Part shown: in pieces, positions 1-11,149 of the stretch | Numbering within the stretch: position 1 is the stretch's first letter | Layout: the number at the start of each line of letters is the position of its first letter | Assembly (NCBI GenBank): GCA_037176885.1 | Contig: JAWWNJ010000038.1 | Location: 1,178,001 to 1,242,000 of the forward strand | Origin: Favolaschia claudopus | Lineage: Eukaryota; Basidiomycota; Agaricomycetes; Agaricales; Mycenaceae | Reading direction: 5' to 3' | DNA length: 64,000 nucleotides | Notes under the pieces: generated by a model | The model's database searches: none | Told to the model about the DNA's origin: nothing | What the model saw: only the letters and a program-made list of their open reading frames with translations | Translations under genes and position numbers: made by a program

Positions 1-305
1 GATTCCACCAGAGACGAAATTCATCCAGTTTTGCTTGCAACAAAGGTACGAAGATCCAGTAGAACAGTGATCTTCCATTGAAAATTTTGTTAGCACCTCC
101 CCAAGGAGACGACTCACACATGAAAATCAACATCAGGGCTGAAAATTCGTTCTCTCTTTCCAATCAATATAAATTCTTTCAGATTGCGTCCTAACTTGTC
201 CTTTAACCAGTGCCAGAATGCCTCGATGATTGTGTTGTGCACACTCTCGATTAACCGACAAACAGGATATACCTCTGGATCAATATCGGGGGCAAAGGTA
301 GTGCT
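1..305 (-). pseudogene. Integrase-core (DDE) transposase-like fragment
   Basis: Read on the minus strand, about 300-118 encodes a stretch with the pattern SVHNTIIEAFWHWLKD, followed by a GT-AG gap (donor complementary to 112-117) and an exon reading SLFYWIFVPLLQAKLDEF that runs off the window edge. Splicing joins the exons in phase. The HNT-IE-FW signature and the following F-W-F-PLLQ-LD-F block are what I know from fungal proteins annotated as integrase core domain, related to DDE transposases. The upstream part is cut by the hAT-like element that begins at 360, so at least this copy is broken. The exact transposon class is not determined from this piece. Confidence 0.45.
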
Positions 306-359
306 GGTTCAACTGGTTAGCTTTATAACTCGTCAAGTATCACAAAGTAAAGCGACAAA

Positions 360-860
360 CAAGGGGGCACCGGCAATCTAACCGGCGACTAAGGGCTAGT
401 TAGTTAGTCCGGCCGCCAGGCCGGAAAAAAAAATTGACCCCCCCAAAATTTGAGCGGGAATGAGCTTCTGGTAGTCAGTTTGAGTGAGAGCCACTGGTAC
501 CAGGTCTACATGTGGCTCTCTAGAAGATGTAGTGTCGCTCCGCTGTAGTCACTGTCAATGTGGCTTTGTTTGGCCCAGCCTATCAACCTAATGTTGTTAT
601 GTTTTGCCTTTCAAAGAAGGTTGGAAAGCATCCAACCTGTTCTGGCTACTCTTCTCAAGCTATTAGAACAGTATCTGAACCTACCTGAACCTCCAATACA
701 TTTATTTGCGGGATGAATTTCAGGTCAATGCCGTCCGGCGACTTGACCGTGGGAACATATTGCCGTATATAGTGCTTACGTTAGTTAGTTAGTCCAGCCC
801 AGAGGTCGGAAAAGAAAAAAATGGCCCTATATATTTTTTTAAAATGCCGGTGCCCCCTTG
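360..860. mobile_element. hAT-like non-autonomous element, 501 bp
   Basis: The ends are a perfect 16-bp inverted repeat, CAAGGGGGCACCGGCA, at 360-375 and its complement at 845-860. The element is flanked on both sides by the same 8 bases, GCGACAAA (352-359 and 861-868). An 8-bp target duplication and a C-A-start GC-rich terminus are typical of hAT elements. No transposase is present. Internally, a motif GTTAGTTAGTCC followed by a GC-rich stretch and an A-run occurs directly repeated near 395-430 and 783-825. It interrupts the integrase-core fragment to its left. Confidence 0.75.
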
Positions 861-920
861 GCGACAAACCGGAATGTGTCCTGAATCACGTGTTGCCAGC
901 CGATCTCTGATCCCTTATAT

Positions 921-1216
921 TTTCCATCTCAAACTGTTCAGGAACACCTGCACTCGTTGGAAGAAAGGATGGCCTTGTCTTATTCAATCCCATGACTCAC
1001 ACGGTTGGCGGGTATATTCATTCTCTTCATATATTTCTCCTGTGCTGACTTGAATTCTGATCTAGAAACAGTGGTATTGGCGACTTCGGCCTTGAAGGAA
1101 TCAACTCGTTTCTCCGAGACCATAGCTGCGGCGATGTTTGTAATCGACTTGCACTAGATGAAGTCGCACCCTTGATTTTTTGACACCTCCGGTAATGAAG
1201 AACAAGAAGAACAAGT
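921..1216 (+). pseudogene. Alpha-kinase 3'-end pseudogene (duplicate of the 61.6-62.7 kb gene)
   Basis: This stretch matches 62,310-62,600 nearly base for base: end of an intron, the exon with [14 protein letters not shown], the next intron with the same branch region, and the exon with [29 protein letters not shown]. It is a fragment of the C-terminal alpha-kinase lobe including introns, so the copy arose at DNA level, not by retroposition. An extra T in the run near 1179-1184 (six T against five) shifts the frame relative to the right-hand copy. The tail after the ALDEVAP region diverges at about 1217. It is not expected to make a kinase. Confidence 0.75.
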
Positions 1217-1641
1217 TCTGAACAACCCAAGCGCTATGCATTATGAGCAATGCATCTGTCACACCGTGTGACATATGGTGGCCCTGTCGCGAATTTACTA
1301 TGTATGGAAGTGCGGCAGATGCCGGATTGTCCACCAGTTGTCGCAAAAGCGGTCAAAATCTTGGATTTAGCTGTAACATGTTATAATCTGGTGTTTTTGA
1401 CGTGAATAGTACCCATATGCGTTAGAAGAGTGACACAAACGGGCAAATTGTCACTAAATTGTATCAATTTTGCCTAAAACTTGCCCCAAACCTTATGCAT
1501 TAGTCAATATGAGAAAATGCATAAAACACCAGCCGACCAAGTTGGTGGACCCGAAAACACTATGCAGAATGAGGTTTATGCATTGTGAGTATATGCATTA
1601 AGTATGAGATGTTCAATTGTAATTCATTTTGATACTAAATA
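1217..1641. other. Non-coding stretch rich in ATGCATT motifs
   Basis: No supported gene. The sequence carries repeated TATGCATT/AATGCAT words in both orientations near 1238, 1497, 1519, 1578 and 1595, which look like subterminal repeats of an unidentified element. It replaces the part that should follow the kinase fragment if the duplication were intact. Confidence 0.35.
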
Positions 1642-2343
1642 TTGACCCAACGATGGAGCGCACCACGTGACTGACACTTTTTTTTTTTTTTTTTTTTTTT
1701 TTTTCTGCATTTCTATACCGCAACAAGTACACGATCTACTAAGACGCGGTGCCCGGAGGCGATAAATAAAGGTGATGTTGGTGCGATGGAAGTGTCCGAT
1801 GGCTGTGTAGTATAGTTGTGTGAGGGTGCTGACACGTCGTGAGCCTTCAAGTTCCCCCGAGGTGCCTCTCAGTACTATAAGTAGTTGCTACTGTAACAAG
1901 TTCTTTTTTTTGGAATCCTTATTTTCCAAGCTCTTCCTTGTGTTGTTCTTGTGTGTGAGGGAATGTGAATATTAACAGAGTCATTGATATAATGTGATAT
2001 GTACCCAAAATGGAGACAAATAATTCGTGATTTTCTATGTAAAGCTTTGCATCTCTCCACCTTTTGAGATACAACAGAGTGCTTGGGAGAGAATGATAAG
2101 CCATATAGTATATACGAGTAGGTACTGTACTGATTTGTTCACACATTTGAGTACTGGCTTTGATGATTGATCTAACTTCGACTGACAGTGACAAGTTTAC
2201 TGAATGATACACATAATACTACTGGGCATGTACTGAGGGAATATGTACAAGCCTTCAGAAAAGTTAACCAAGGCTCTACCGTCGTCGATGGACTTGAAAT
2301 GCACAACGTGTCAGTCACGTGGTGCGCTCCATCGTTGGGTCAA
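1642..2343. mobile_element. TIR element, 702 bp, TA-flanked
   Basis: Perfect inverted ends of about 36 bp start TTGACCCAACGATGGAGCGC (1642) and end with its complement at 2343. TA dinucleotides flank both sides (1640-1641 and 2344-2345), as for Tc1/mariner-type insertion. The inside is A+T-rich, begins with a T-run of 27 at 1678-1704, and has no transposase reading frame. It lies inside the duplicated alpha-kinase downstream region. Confidence 0.7.
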
Positions 2344-2361
2344 TAGCGTTTAGTCATTTTG

Positions 2362-2942
2362 ATGCATCGACTGGTGGTACAATATCAATGGCATCACACC
2401 AAACCTCGCTGTTTTTTGGTGTAAATCTCTGACAGTAACTGTTATGGATAGCCCTACTCATATAGCTGGCCAGAGAAAGTCAGACTGGAGTCGTTTGATA
2501 AGGAGGCGGAAGAAAGGAAATGTCGGAGCGAGCACGTGACCGCGTTGAAAATTGATCTCTCCTGTTTCTGGCTTTGGTGCGTAGTGATTGACAAATTTCA
2601 AGTGGAGGGAAGGGTAGATAGAGGTCCTGAGAGTGTAATTGTACCTCCAGGTTGACAACCACTATGCACATGGCAATTTGGTTGGTTCTTTGGTTTTTCT
2701 TTGTAAAGTTTTCTTGCGCCAATACTTATTGCGAGCTCTGCACTCAAATTTATTTTTCACTCCATCTTAAACCTCCATACACCCTCCACAGTTGGTTTTT
2801 AGGTGTGTTACTCCCCGATAACAACCCAAACTATGTCCGGGAACCCATGCACAACCGGAACAAACATCACGGATCACTGTGACCCATGTGTCACACCATC
2901 CCTGCCGCGGAAATCGAACCGCGACCAATCCGCTTACAGTGC
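2362..2942. repeat. Duplicated segment, copy A (partner 62,733-63,324)
   Basis: About 580 bp align with the sequence downstream of the alpha-kinase gene at roughly 90 percent by eye, with small indels. Shared landmarks are GCATCGACTGG, ATAGCTGGCCAG, a run of GGAGGCGGAAGAAAGGAAAT, GAGCACGTGACC and GACCCATGTGTCACACC. It ends near a B-box-like GGTTCGATTTC on the minus strand. No gene is evident. Confidence 0.75.
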
Positions 2943-3664
2943 CAAGCATCACATCACGGTTCCTTTTTTGGCAGGGAACGGCATCAAAAGTTAAACTCGA
3001 TACTACATTATGCCGTCATCACCATTCAACTTCGAAACAGTGTAGAACGTCCTATATGGATGTGTAGCAACCCATCTTGTGCTTTGCAAGGCAATTGAAC
3101 AAGTTTTTGTGTTTTCACCTCCGAAAAAGTGAAACAAACCCTAATGATGGTTGATGCCATCATCAAATTGCCATATCGGTTAGGGTTAAGATCACGTGCT
3201 TCTCGGATTTTGCCGTGCCAGCCTTAGGCGGATCACCCAGGTAAGTCGGCTACCACTTTTTCTTGGTTTCTGCATGACAACTGAACACATCTGGCCTCAA
3301 TCCATCCAAAATCAGAGCCAAAATGATGATTTTACTTTTTTCAGACCCGAAAAAAGTGAAACACCGTGGGAAAAAGTGAGTTCTCGACGCCAAACACATT
3401 TTTTTGGTCGGTTTCCTTCCTCAGAAAATCCCAAATAAATTACAAAAATTTTCTTCCGCCCGAAAAAGCAGTGTTGGAGAAGTGGCGCTTGGCACTGTAA
3501 AGTTACCGTAGGATGAGAGTGCCATCACGAAAAGCACGTGTTCAGATCAACTTCCACGATCCAGAAATCGCTCACCCCTTGGGATGAAGAATCCCTCTTG
3601 AGGAATTGTACTACTATCTAATCGGAGTGTTTTGGCCAGAGGATCAGTCGTGGGAAGGTTTTGA
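2943..3664. other. No gene seen
   Basis: Nothing coding is supported. Two runs of the type GAAAAAAGTGAAAC occur near 3125 and 3350, and CACGTGCTT words near 3194 and 3534 are in opposite orientation, hinting at an old small inverted-repeat element. Its ends could not be fixed. Confidence 0.3.
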
Positions 3665-4725
3665 TCAGGTGGAATAAATTTTGGAGGCCTGCAGCGGCTC
3701 CCCGATTGCCGCGCCAGTGGCAGCGTCCCAGATATGCACTGTCCTGTCGCCGGATCCGGAGACGATGCGCTGACTGTCTGGCGAGAACGCGACCGACGTG
3801 ACCGGCTCGTCGTGGCCCTGCAGCGGCTCCCCGATCGCCGCGCCAGTGGCAGCGTCCCAGAGGCGCACTGTGTTGTCATAGGATCCGGAGACAATGCGTT
3901 GGCTGTCTGGTGAGAACGCGACGGCCGTGACCAGGTTGTCGTGCCCCTGCAATGCTTTTTCAAGACTCGCCCATGATTCAGGCACAGTATACCGAAGGAG
4001 ACGAGGGAACCATGATAGGTACTGGGCTCGTACTGTTGACTGCCTTGGTGCCAGGGGGATCGCTGAAATGTAGATGTGCGGCGCACTTGCAGTGATGGCA
4101 GGTGCAAATACAGAAACAAATTTCTGTGCATCAGCGAGGAACAGTTCACTTCAATTGCTTTTTCCCTGGATGCAATTAACAGAATTCGAGTCCTCGCCTC
4201 AAAACCGGCACTCACCAGCGTATACTTCTGTGCTAACCTCAATATTTTTGCCGCAGATGCCATCTCCTGGCGAACACTGAGTACCTCCAACCAAAGTAAG
4301 AACTTGTCAGAGAGAAAACTTCGAAGGAATACAAGTATTTCATCGTCAAGTTCGAAGTCGCCGAGATGAGCCCCCCAAAACCGAGTGGCATACGTCAACA
4401 CAGGTGAAACATGTGCATGAGACTCCATTGTCTCTAACAAGCCGGGTACCTCCGAATTGAGCAAATGGGAGTCAGGCAACTGACAGATGTTAAATCTGAG
4501 ATGCTTCTGCATGACCGCGAAACATGCCAACTGAGCACGTTGGCCAGTACTCCAGTGAACGACAGATCCAGATGTTCCAAGACATCGGCTGCAGTACCGG
4601 CGTCAAGACCCAGAATAGCATCAATTGTGTGACTGTCTGTCATGGGAACCTTTGCAAGAGCAATGGCTGTCAGAACAGCAGCTTGAAATTGCTGTCGTTC
4701 CGGATCCAGTTCCCGGCGCATTGAA
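3665..4725 (-). pseudogene. STAND (NACHT-WD40) protein pseudogene, C-terminal part
   Basis: The minus strand encodes a helical linker (ACFAVMQKHLRFNIC, then TRFWGAHL and LLWLEVLSV), then APHIYISAIPLAPRQS, and then only two WD40 repeats before a stop. This is the region that follows the NACHT ATPase in the many Agaricomycete NACHT-WD40 proteins, thought to act in non-self recognition and programmed cell death. The two WD repeats are very alike (QGHD--VT-VAFSPDSQRIVSGS and WDAATGAAIGEPLQ). The reading frame shifts near 4,150 and 4,520, a stretch expected before ACFAVM is missing, and normal relatives carry about seven or more WD repeats. It is therefore a relic. Its NACHT portion lies at 5.9-6.6 kb on the same strand. 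Confidence 0.7.
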
Positions 4726-5369
4726 GGGCAAGGCCAAGGGCCTTCCGAGATAAGAAATTTTCTTATATAGAGTATACTTAGGGTAACCAGCCCGCTCTGG
4801 TTACCTTGCTGGTGACCCCCGCTTAGCTTAGCCGAGGTAACCACCGGAATACACGATTGTACTCTCTGGTGATCGGAGAACCGAGTCCGAGGACTCCGAG
4901 TATCCGCCAGCACACTGCCAGCACGAAGGCGGCAATTGCCGATGTGTGGGAAATTCTTGCTAGGAGAATTCTGTGCAAGCACTGTCAAATAAAGCCATGT
5001 TCTGTCTCTTGAATTCCAAATAACCATCGAGAGATGATAGACAGGAAATTGTTTTGTGTATAAAAAATTAGAATACTTAACTACCCATTTGTCAAACTAA
5101 TTAAATAGTTTTACAATTAAAGCCAAACAAAACTTCAGCTATCAGATTGTACAGTAACTACCAAATCTTTCAATCCTTCCGATCGTGAGCACAATCCATT
5201 CAATCGTTCGATTACTTCATCAGATTGAGGATATATTTTGCCAAAGTCACCATGATTAGTACATCTGGTAGAATTGGCGGGCAAAGAGGCACGTGACAGG
5301 TCACCATCAGTAACCTGCGGTGACCCCCACGCCGTTAGTACATGGAAATGTGCAAAACAACAGGTTCTT
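4726..5369. other. Spacer inside the split STAND pseudogene
   Basis: No coding signal was recognised. Related words with GGTGACCCCC occur near 4,810 and 5,321 next to GTAACC/GGTTAC words, suggesting the ends of another small inserted element. Limits are uncertain. Confidence 0.3.
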
Positions 5370-5887
5370 AGTCTCGGATACCCAGACCTTCCTGCGTAAT
5401 CCTTGTTGGTAGTTTACTCAGAGCCCGGAGCTCTTTCCTAATCCGTAATTCCAATGACAGTTTTGACGTTTGATTGATTTTCGTGATGGATGTGGGGACT
5501 TAGAAAGGTCTGGGCCACTTCCATTGGACGACCTACCATAACCCCCGCCGAGCTCATTGCGTCGCGTGTATGCTTTGAATTGTAGCCATATTCAGTGGCT
5601 GCCTGCCGCCCACATCATGTAGGAGATGTTGAGAGCGCTCGCAGGGGGCGAGGTGACCGTCGCCACCCTCCGGAGGCATGGTCGAAGTGGACGCGGTGAC
5701 GCGCGAAGCGGGTTATGGTAGGTGCCCCAATCGAAGTGGCCCAGACGTTCCTACGCCCTTGTTCCGATCACCCTCAAAATCAATCAAACGCCAAAACCTG
5801 TCATTGAAATTACAGATTAGGAAGTAGCTCCGATATATCTAATCTCGCCCTCTCGAACTGCGGAGGAACGTCTGGGTATCCGAGACT
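5370..5887. mobile_element. MULE-like non-autonomous element, 518 bp
   Basis: Long imperfect inverted ends start AGTCTCGGATACCCAGAC at both termini and stay alignable for roughly 190 bp inward, for example CTTCCTAATC-GTAAT and GTCTGGGCCACTTC. The 10 bases ACAGGTTCTT flank both sides (5360-5369 and 5888-5897). Long TIRs plus a 9-11 bp duplication fit Mutator-like elements. No transposase is present. It sits between the two halves of the STAND pseudogene. Confidence 0.75.
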
Positions 5888-5899
5888 ACAGGTTCTTTG

Positions 5900-6640
5900 C
5901 TTCAAATGCTGATGTTAAGTCCGAAAATACATAAACTTGATAAAGCTAACAAATTAGCCAATGGGAAAAACTTAGGTGAAGCTGCCGCATATGGGAATAT
6001 TACGGCAACCATGAGGGGAGGGGTCTGCCGAAGTCGCTGAAAAAAAAAAATCGAGGTGATATCCGGATTTCGCGGATTGGAATACCCTTGGGCAAGGCTG
6101 TACAGCTGCTCAAGATTGGTTGCTGCCCTGAATGGTGTCTCCAGCAGCTTTTGCAAGCGTTTACGGGGTTGGAATGAGTTCTTTCCTCCAACGAAGTCAA
6201 GTGCAGTTGCCGCCCAGATACAGCCATTTTGGAAACAATATACGGGTTTTGATTGAGTGGTGCTCGTTCGTTTGTGCTTACGTTTGTTGACGATTCTGTC
6301 ATCGGCAAAGCCGGGAGCACCACTTTGTGGGGCGTTGCCGTACCACATCAAGTGCCACTGGCATGTATGGCTGAGACCGTGATGTTGTCGAATCGTGGTC
6401 AGTCGGTCACAAATGTACAAGGAGATGTCATTGCGGTCCTCAGTGGTAATGTCGAGACTGCGCTCTTGAACAGCAGCTGTGTGGCGGAAGACCTTGGCAA
6501 GCTCAAAATGTGGTCGAGAGGTAACGAAAAACCGAAACGCTGCCGGCAATTTGGTGAAAAAATTGGCAATCAGGTTGCCGAGACTATCAAGCCAGTGGGC
6601 GGATTCCCATTAATATCCCTCAACCACATTACCTTTCCAG
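5900..6640 (-). pseudogene. STAND protein pseudogene, NACHT portion
   Basis: Minus-strand reading gives LANFF-type helix residues then LPAAFRFFVTSRPHFELAKV, DRNDISLYICDRLTTI, and after a non-homologous gap IWAATALDFVGG and RLQKLLETPF plus NLEQLYSLA. The TSRP motif (sensor region) and the IWAA helix are characteristic of fungal NACHT domains. No Walker A (P-loop) could be found upstream towards the hAT-like element at 6,811. The gap of about 120 bases around 6,220-6,330 matches a dispersed repeat with ATACGGGTTTYG also seen at 9.9 kb and 28.9 kb. This is the upstream half of the pseudogene at 3.7-4.7 kb. Confidence 0.65.
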
Positions 6641-6810
6641 GATTCTCAGAGCCAACCTCTACGCGGTCGTGTTGGCACGCTGGGCAGCCACAGTTTTTTG
6701 CGGCCAATTCCGGACGGATTAGTTGTATGCGGCCTGCGCGGCACCACGGTTGATCGCCGTGCGATGGCACATAGTTCTCGCACGGACATTACTTCGTGGT
6801 TAAGTCGGAG

Positions 6811-7340
6811 TAAGGCTCCAACCATTTCCGTTTGCAAACGTTTGTAAACGGTAATATCCGTTTTCGTTTCCATTTAATTTGCTCGAGGTCGGAAACAGTT
6901 TGGAAACAGTTTGTAAACGGTTCAAACGGTTGGGCTGAATGAACTGCCTTTCAGTACACAGAATTTTGCAAATGGTAGTAAAATTCACTGATATTTCCAC
7001 CACAAAGTTCCATAGACCAGTCTCTGCTCCCTGATCATGATGATAGCTCATTACTTGCAGCTTGGGATGCTCAACCTTTGTCCAAATGAGGAAACTGGAC
7101 GACTTCTGGGCGTGGATTTGGGGTCTCATATTGGCTCGGGTCCCATGTGAGGACATCTAGGGGTTGCTGGGGTGATAAACGCGAGAAGGAGGGGAACAAA
7201 ACATGCCGACTCACCTCTAGGTACGCCCAATTCGACCACTCCAGAAATTCATCCGTTTTAAACTGTTATAAACTGTTTCCTAACCGTTTCCGTTTGATTT
7301 GCCAAAGTTCGCAAACAGAAACTAAATGGTTGGAGCCTTA
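6811..7340. mobile_element. hAT-like non-autonomous element, 530 bp
   Basis: Both ends read TAAGGCTCCAACCATTT inward (17 identical bases). The same 8 bases, AGTCGGAG, flank it (6803-6810 and 7341-7348). Just inside each end are clusters of short palindromic words such as GTTTGCAAACG, GTTTGTAAACGG and TTTAAACTG, which resemble the subterminal repeats where hAT transposases bind. There is no transposase gene. Confidence 0.8.
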
Positions 7341-7348
7341 AGTCGGAG

Positions 7349-9261
7349 GCCTGTCCCCAACAGCGCTGACTCAAAAAAATACGGTTTCATGCCCAGGACA
7401 CCGCAGCTCAGTACTTCATATATATATTATTTCATCGCTGATCATTTCCCCATCGATCCAGCATGCTTCCGGGGGACACTGCAGCAAAGAGACATGGGTG
7501 TATATAGATGTAACCGGTACGAAGTTTCCTTGCTTTGTTTGCCGTTTGACTGGTTCTCTTCTTGCCTGCAGCGTAATCTTTTCTTTCAACTTCACTTGTG
7601 TTTCCATCTAGGATTGAACCGAACTAGTCTTACTCTGGTGAGCATTTCCGTTGCCTTTGCCGCGACGGTTGCTATCCAGATTCTATACTCGTGTTTTTGT
7701 AGGTTACCGTCACGTCCGCAGACTAGTCAGCGTCCGAAGCGTGATGAAGGCTGAACGTTTTTGTTAATACACCTCTTGTAAGTTTCTCACTGCCCGAATG
7801 GTCGGGCTCCATTGATTGTACCTCTAGACCCATATTTCGACTGCATAACATCTCTTCGCGCGTACATCGTAACCGATACTGCCAACTCAATTCTCGCTAT
7901 CTCTATCTCTTGAGGCTTCGCATATGATCTCGTACTGTGCTGTTTCGTGCAGCGCTTCCCACCCCACCTAATTCTGCTCTAGGGAAACCATCTCCTCCGA
8001 TCTGAATGTGGCGCCGTAAGCCTTTTGTCCCGCGTTCACGCACATCCGCTAACTCACTTTGTTTTCCAGCTGATTCGCTGCTGATTGCGGGGCCCTCGCC
8101 GTCGGTGAGTACGGCCTTCGCCTGCGGTGTTTCCCGCGCTCATTCCGGTACGTATTGATTCAACGGCTCGTACCCCTTTGGACTCATTCTCACTTTGCAG
8201 ATATGATATATCGCCGCCTCAGGCTGATTCAGACTTTTAAGGTAGGTTTGTTTAGTTTTGCGCTCCGGCTTCACTCATCTCACAGCTTTCTTACTAGTAA
8301 CTTCTCGACGGTCGGCGTTGTGGGACCGGGGATATAGAGTTGGAAAGAGCTGCAACTACACTCTCTGTTAAGGTAAGCTTCTCAATGTGCAATTTAGCAC
8401 CGCTTACATGCTTCGCTACAGGCCGTGGACTTTGCTTCAATGTATATATTGCCCTCTGAAACCCGGGCCGACCTGGGTGAGCTTTGCATCGTCTAACGTG
8501 TGCCTTCGTAAACTAATTTCCTCCCAGATATTCTTGGCCGCTTGTCTTTTCATTGAGCAGTTTACTGCAGGTTCGTCTCTATCTCCCTCTGTTTTTCTTC
8601 GTCTAACCCATCTTTGGGATTGACCACAGTGGCGGGGAATGATAGCGATAACACCATTGGCGTGAGGCAGAGGTTCGGAAGCTGCGATGAGTTCAATGGC
8701 ATTGGAAGTGGGCGGGTGGGGTGGGGCGGGGCGGAGGCAGTGGGGCAGCAGTGGCGGTCGGGCTAGCGCAATAAAATAGCATGTATTTCCATAATACATC
8801 TCGCTCTACTCAGTTCGAGGCAGTTCGATATGTAATGCTAAAACCCTCGAGCCAGATTGGGCCCTCGGCCAAGTCTCGAACCATGTGAGACCATGGGAAA
8901 AAGTTCGAGGAAGTTCGAGGCCGCTCGTTCTGGCTGTTGCTGCCCGACGTTTTCACTGGGCCTGAGCCCCGGCACTTGTGACAAAGTGCTTCAAGTGCTT
9001 GTAACTTGAGGAGACTCAGTGTTACAAAACTGGATGCTTACTGAATTCTTTCTCAATGAGCAAGCAACCATTGAGTATATAGGTGTTGGTAAGGTACTGT
9101 ACATATATTTATCACAGCACATGAGGTTCAAACAGGCCAATTGAACTTGAGCTGAGCAAGAGTTGAACCGAAGTTGAGCACTCGGAGTTTGCTCGGAGCC
9201 GGAAACATTCGGCGCGTAGTCCGAAGTCACATGACAGTGACAGCGACATGACACCGACAGC
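7349..9261. other. No recognised gene
   Basis: Open frames are short and unrecognised. Several GTAAG/GTGAGT and CAG pairs between 7.6 and 8.6 kb give an exon-like rhythm, but no coherent protein emerges in any frame. AGTTCGAGGMAGTTCGA words cluster at 8,812-8,935. Confidence 0.3.
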
Positions 9262-9612
9262 TGGATATCCGAAGTCCGAGGAAAGGTGCTTACAGCTGTG
9301 CTTACAAAGCACCCAGTCATTTGTAAGCATCTGCATTTTGGAGCCCTATACCGATGAATGGGGAAGCAATCGCTGCGCTCGCGTCCCTCCCTACGGCTGG
9401 TGCACAGCTTGTCGGGGCTCCGCCCCAAACCCCGGAGTATGAATGTAATTTTTTGCTGGATTGCTTGCCCTCGGCGCCGCACTACCGCTCGCAGTAGGAT
9501 ATCCGAAGTCCGAGGAAAGGCCCGCACAGTGCTTACAGCTGTGCTTACAAAGCACCCAGTCATTTGTCAGCATCTGCATTTTGGATCCCTATACCGATGA
9601 ATGGGGAAGCAA
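9262..9612. repeat. Direct repeat pair of about 110 bp
   Basis: A unit beginning GGATATCCGAAGTCCGAGGA and ending GATGAATGGGGAAGCAA occurs at 9,262-9,369 and again at 9,497-9,612, with a small insertion in the second. The spacing is about 235 bp. The second copy runs into the poly-G tract. Confidence 0.8.
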
Positions 9613-9619
9613 GCTTGGG

Positions 9620-9620
<1 letters not shown>

Positions 9621-9666
<46 letters not shown>
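9621..9666 (+). repeat. Poly-G tract, 46 bases
   Basis: Positions 9,621-9,666 are all G, preceded by GGGC. Proline- or glycine-rich frames that cross it are artefacts of the tract. Confidence 0.9.
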
Positions 9667-9670
<4 letters not shown>

Positions 9671-11140
9671 AGAAATGGAGCTATCGTGAACGCTCCGTCC
9701 GGAGCGTACTTTTTCAGCCATTTTGATCTCATTTTTGCCTCCCTTTTCCGCATTTCTTTCGTTCCTTGGTAATAGTGCGTTATGGCGGTCATTTGGCCAC
9801 TTTAAAAGAAATGCAGATAAATATGGTATTTTGAATGAAAATAGTGGAAAGTGAAGAATGTACGTGTTGAGCAAGATACAGCCGTTTCGTAAAAAGAATA
9901 CGGGTTTCGTCATTTCTTCCTCTTTGATTTTTTGTCTACACTTGTTGACGATTCTGTCAAAAACTCCACAAATTGTGGCTCGATACTGGTGTCGGTGGGT
10001 GGAAATAAAAAAATAAAGAAATAAAGAAACGAAAAAAGGGAGGGAATTTCAAGGAGATTGCCGGGAATTTCTGACTGCTGTCAAACCGTTTCCTTTTCAG
10101 TCACATCCCCAGGCTAGAGTTCGAAAAGCTTTTCTCTATCTTCTACAGTGGTGATAAATTCATAAAAATAATTGAGAGAGCTCTACTAGTTGTTAGAAGG
10201 CTATACACTTTTTTAAACCGCTATCTACCAGAGGGTGAGTTTCTTTTTGACTTTTCTTCCCCTCCGGCAATATACTGACGGAGTTTGAAACACGCGATCC
10301 GACGCGGCAGGGTCTGACAGTCACGGATCTTCGCTCCGATCATTCACAAGTCCGAACAATCCGAACTGAGTTTGCCTTGAGTTCTCCATCGACCAGTAAC
10401 TTACGCCTCTGCTTGCTCTCTCAGTTGTTGCCTCTGCTCTCAGTACTTTCTTAGTCGTCAACCAGAATGTGTTTCACAGTGAAGTGGCATATTTATCTAG
10501 ATATTAGCAAGACAACTGTCATCAACGCGTCCAATCTGAACTCGAGCTCGTACCATAGGTAGTACACTCGCTGGACATTCCATGTCCAGGTCGTTAATCT
10601 CTTACCTTGTTATCTCGCAGTTTGCCCCACAGTAACTTCAAGGCACTCCATTCCAAAGTTCGATTTCCAATCATTTTCGACCTCCGAATCACCGCTTCCA
10701 GCGGTGAGCACGCACCAAGTAGCAGCTGAAGCTAAAGCGCGTCGGATTCAACAACGTAGTCTCGCTAGGCTCATAACTAACTCGTTATGCCTTGCTCGAA
10801 GGGCCAACTATTCAGGAAGTACTTGTCGTGGGTTTTCAACTGAGATTATATGTTTGTTATCGTCTTAATTCTTTACTCTTCTCAACTTGGAATTGTTTCT
10901 AGCCTAATTGTGACTTCACTTGCATCCCGGAATACTGTAGGTGCTGAGCTCCCAGCCATTACTTCAAACACTTGCACATTTGTTGTTGTTGTAGATGTAC
11001 CGCCCCAAGACTCTTTTCCTTTCATGTTGCTGGTGAGTAGATGAGCCCTGGTGACACCTTGAATCAATACAACGTGCGGAATTTTTGTGTCGATGCCGCG
11101 CAACACTCAAGTATTTAATTCAACGCAACCCTATTTTTGT
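9667..11140. other. No recognised gene; dispersed repeat remnants
   Basis: Near 9,880-9,990 are the words AAAAAGAATACGGGTTTCG, TTGTTGACGATTCTG and GGCTCGATACTGGTG, which recur at 6.2 kb, 28.9-29.2 kb, 46.15 kb or 53.37 kb and mark an old dispersed repeat. The remainder up to the start of the inverted repeat shows possible splice signals but no recognisable protein. Confidence 0.35.
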
Positions 11141-11149
11141 GGGGGGGGG

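Noticed and set aside
2880..2950. tRNA-like sequence (minus strand)
   Set aside because: A B-box-like GGTTCGATTTC and a short stem are present, also at 63.3 kb, but no A box, acceptor stem or full cloverleaf could be built. At best it is part of a tRNA-derived repeat.
9358..9913. Proline- and glycine-rich reading frames
   Set aside because: They exist only because the 46-base G-run encodes Gly or Pro in several frames.
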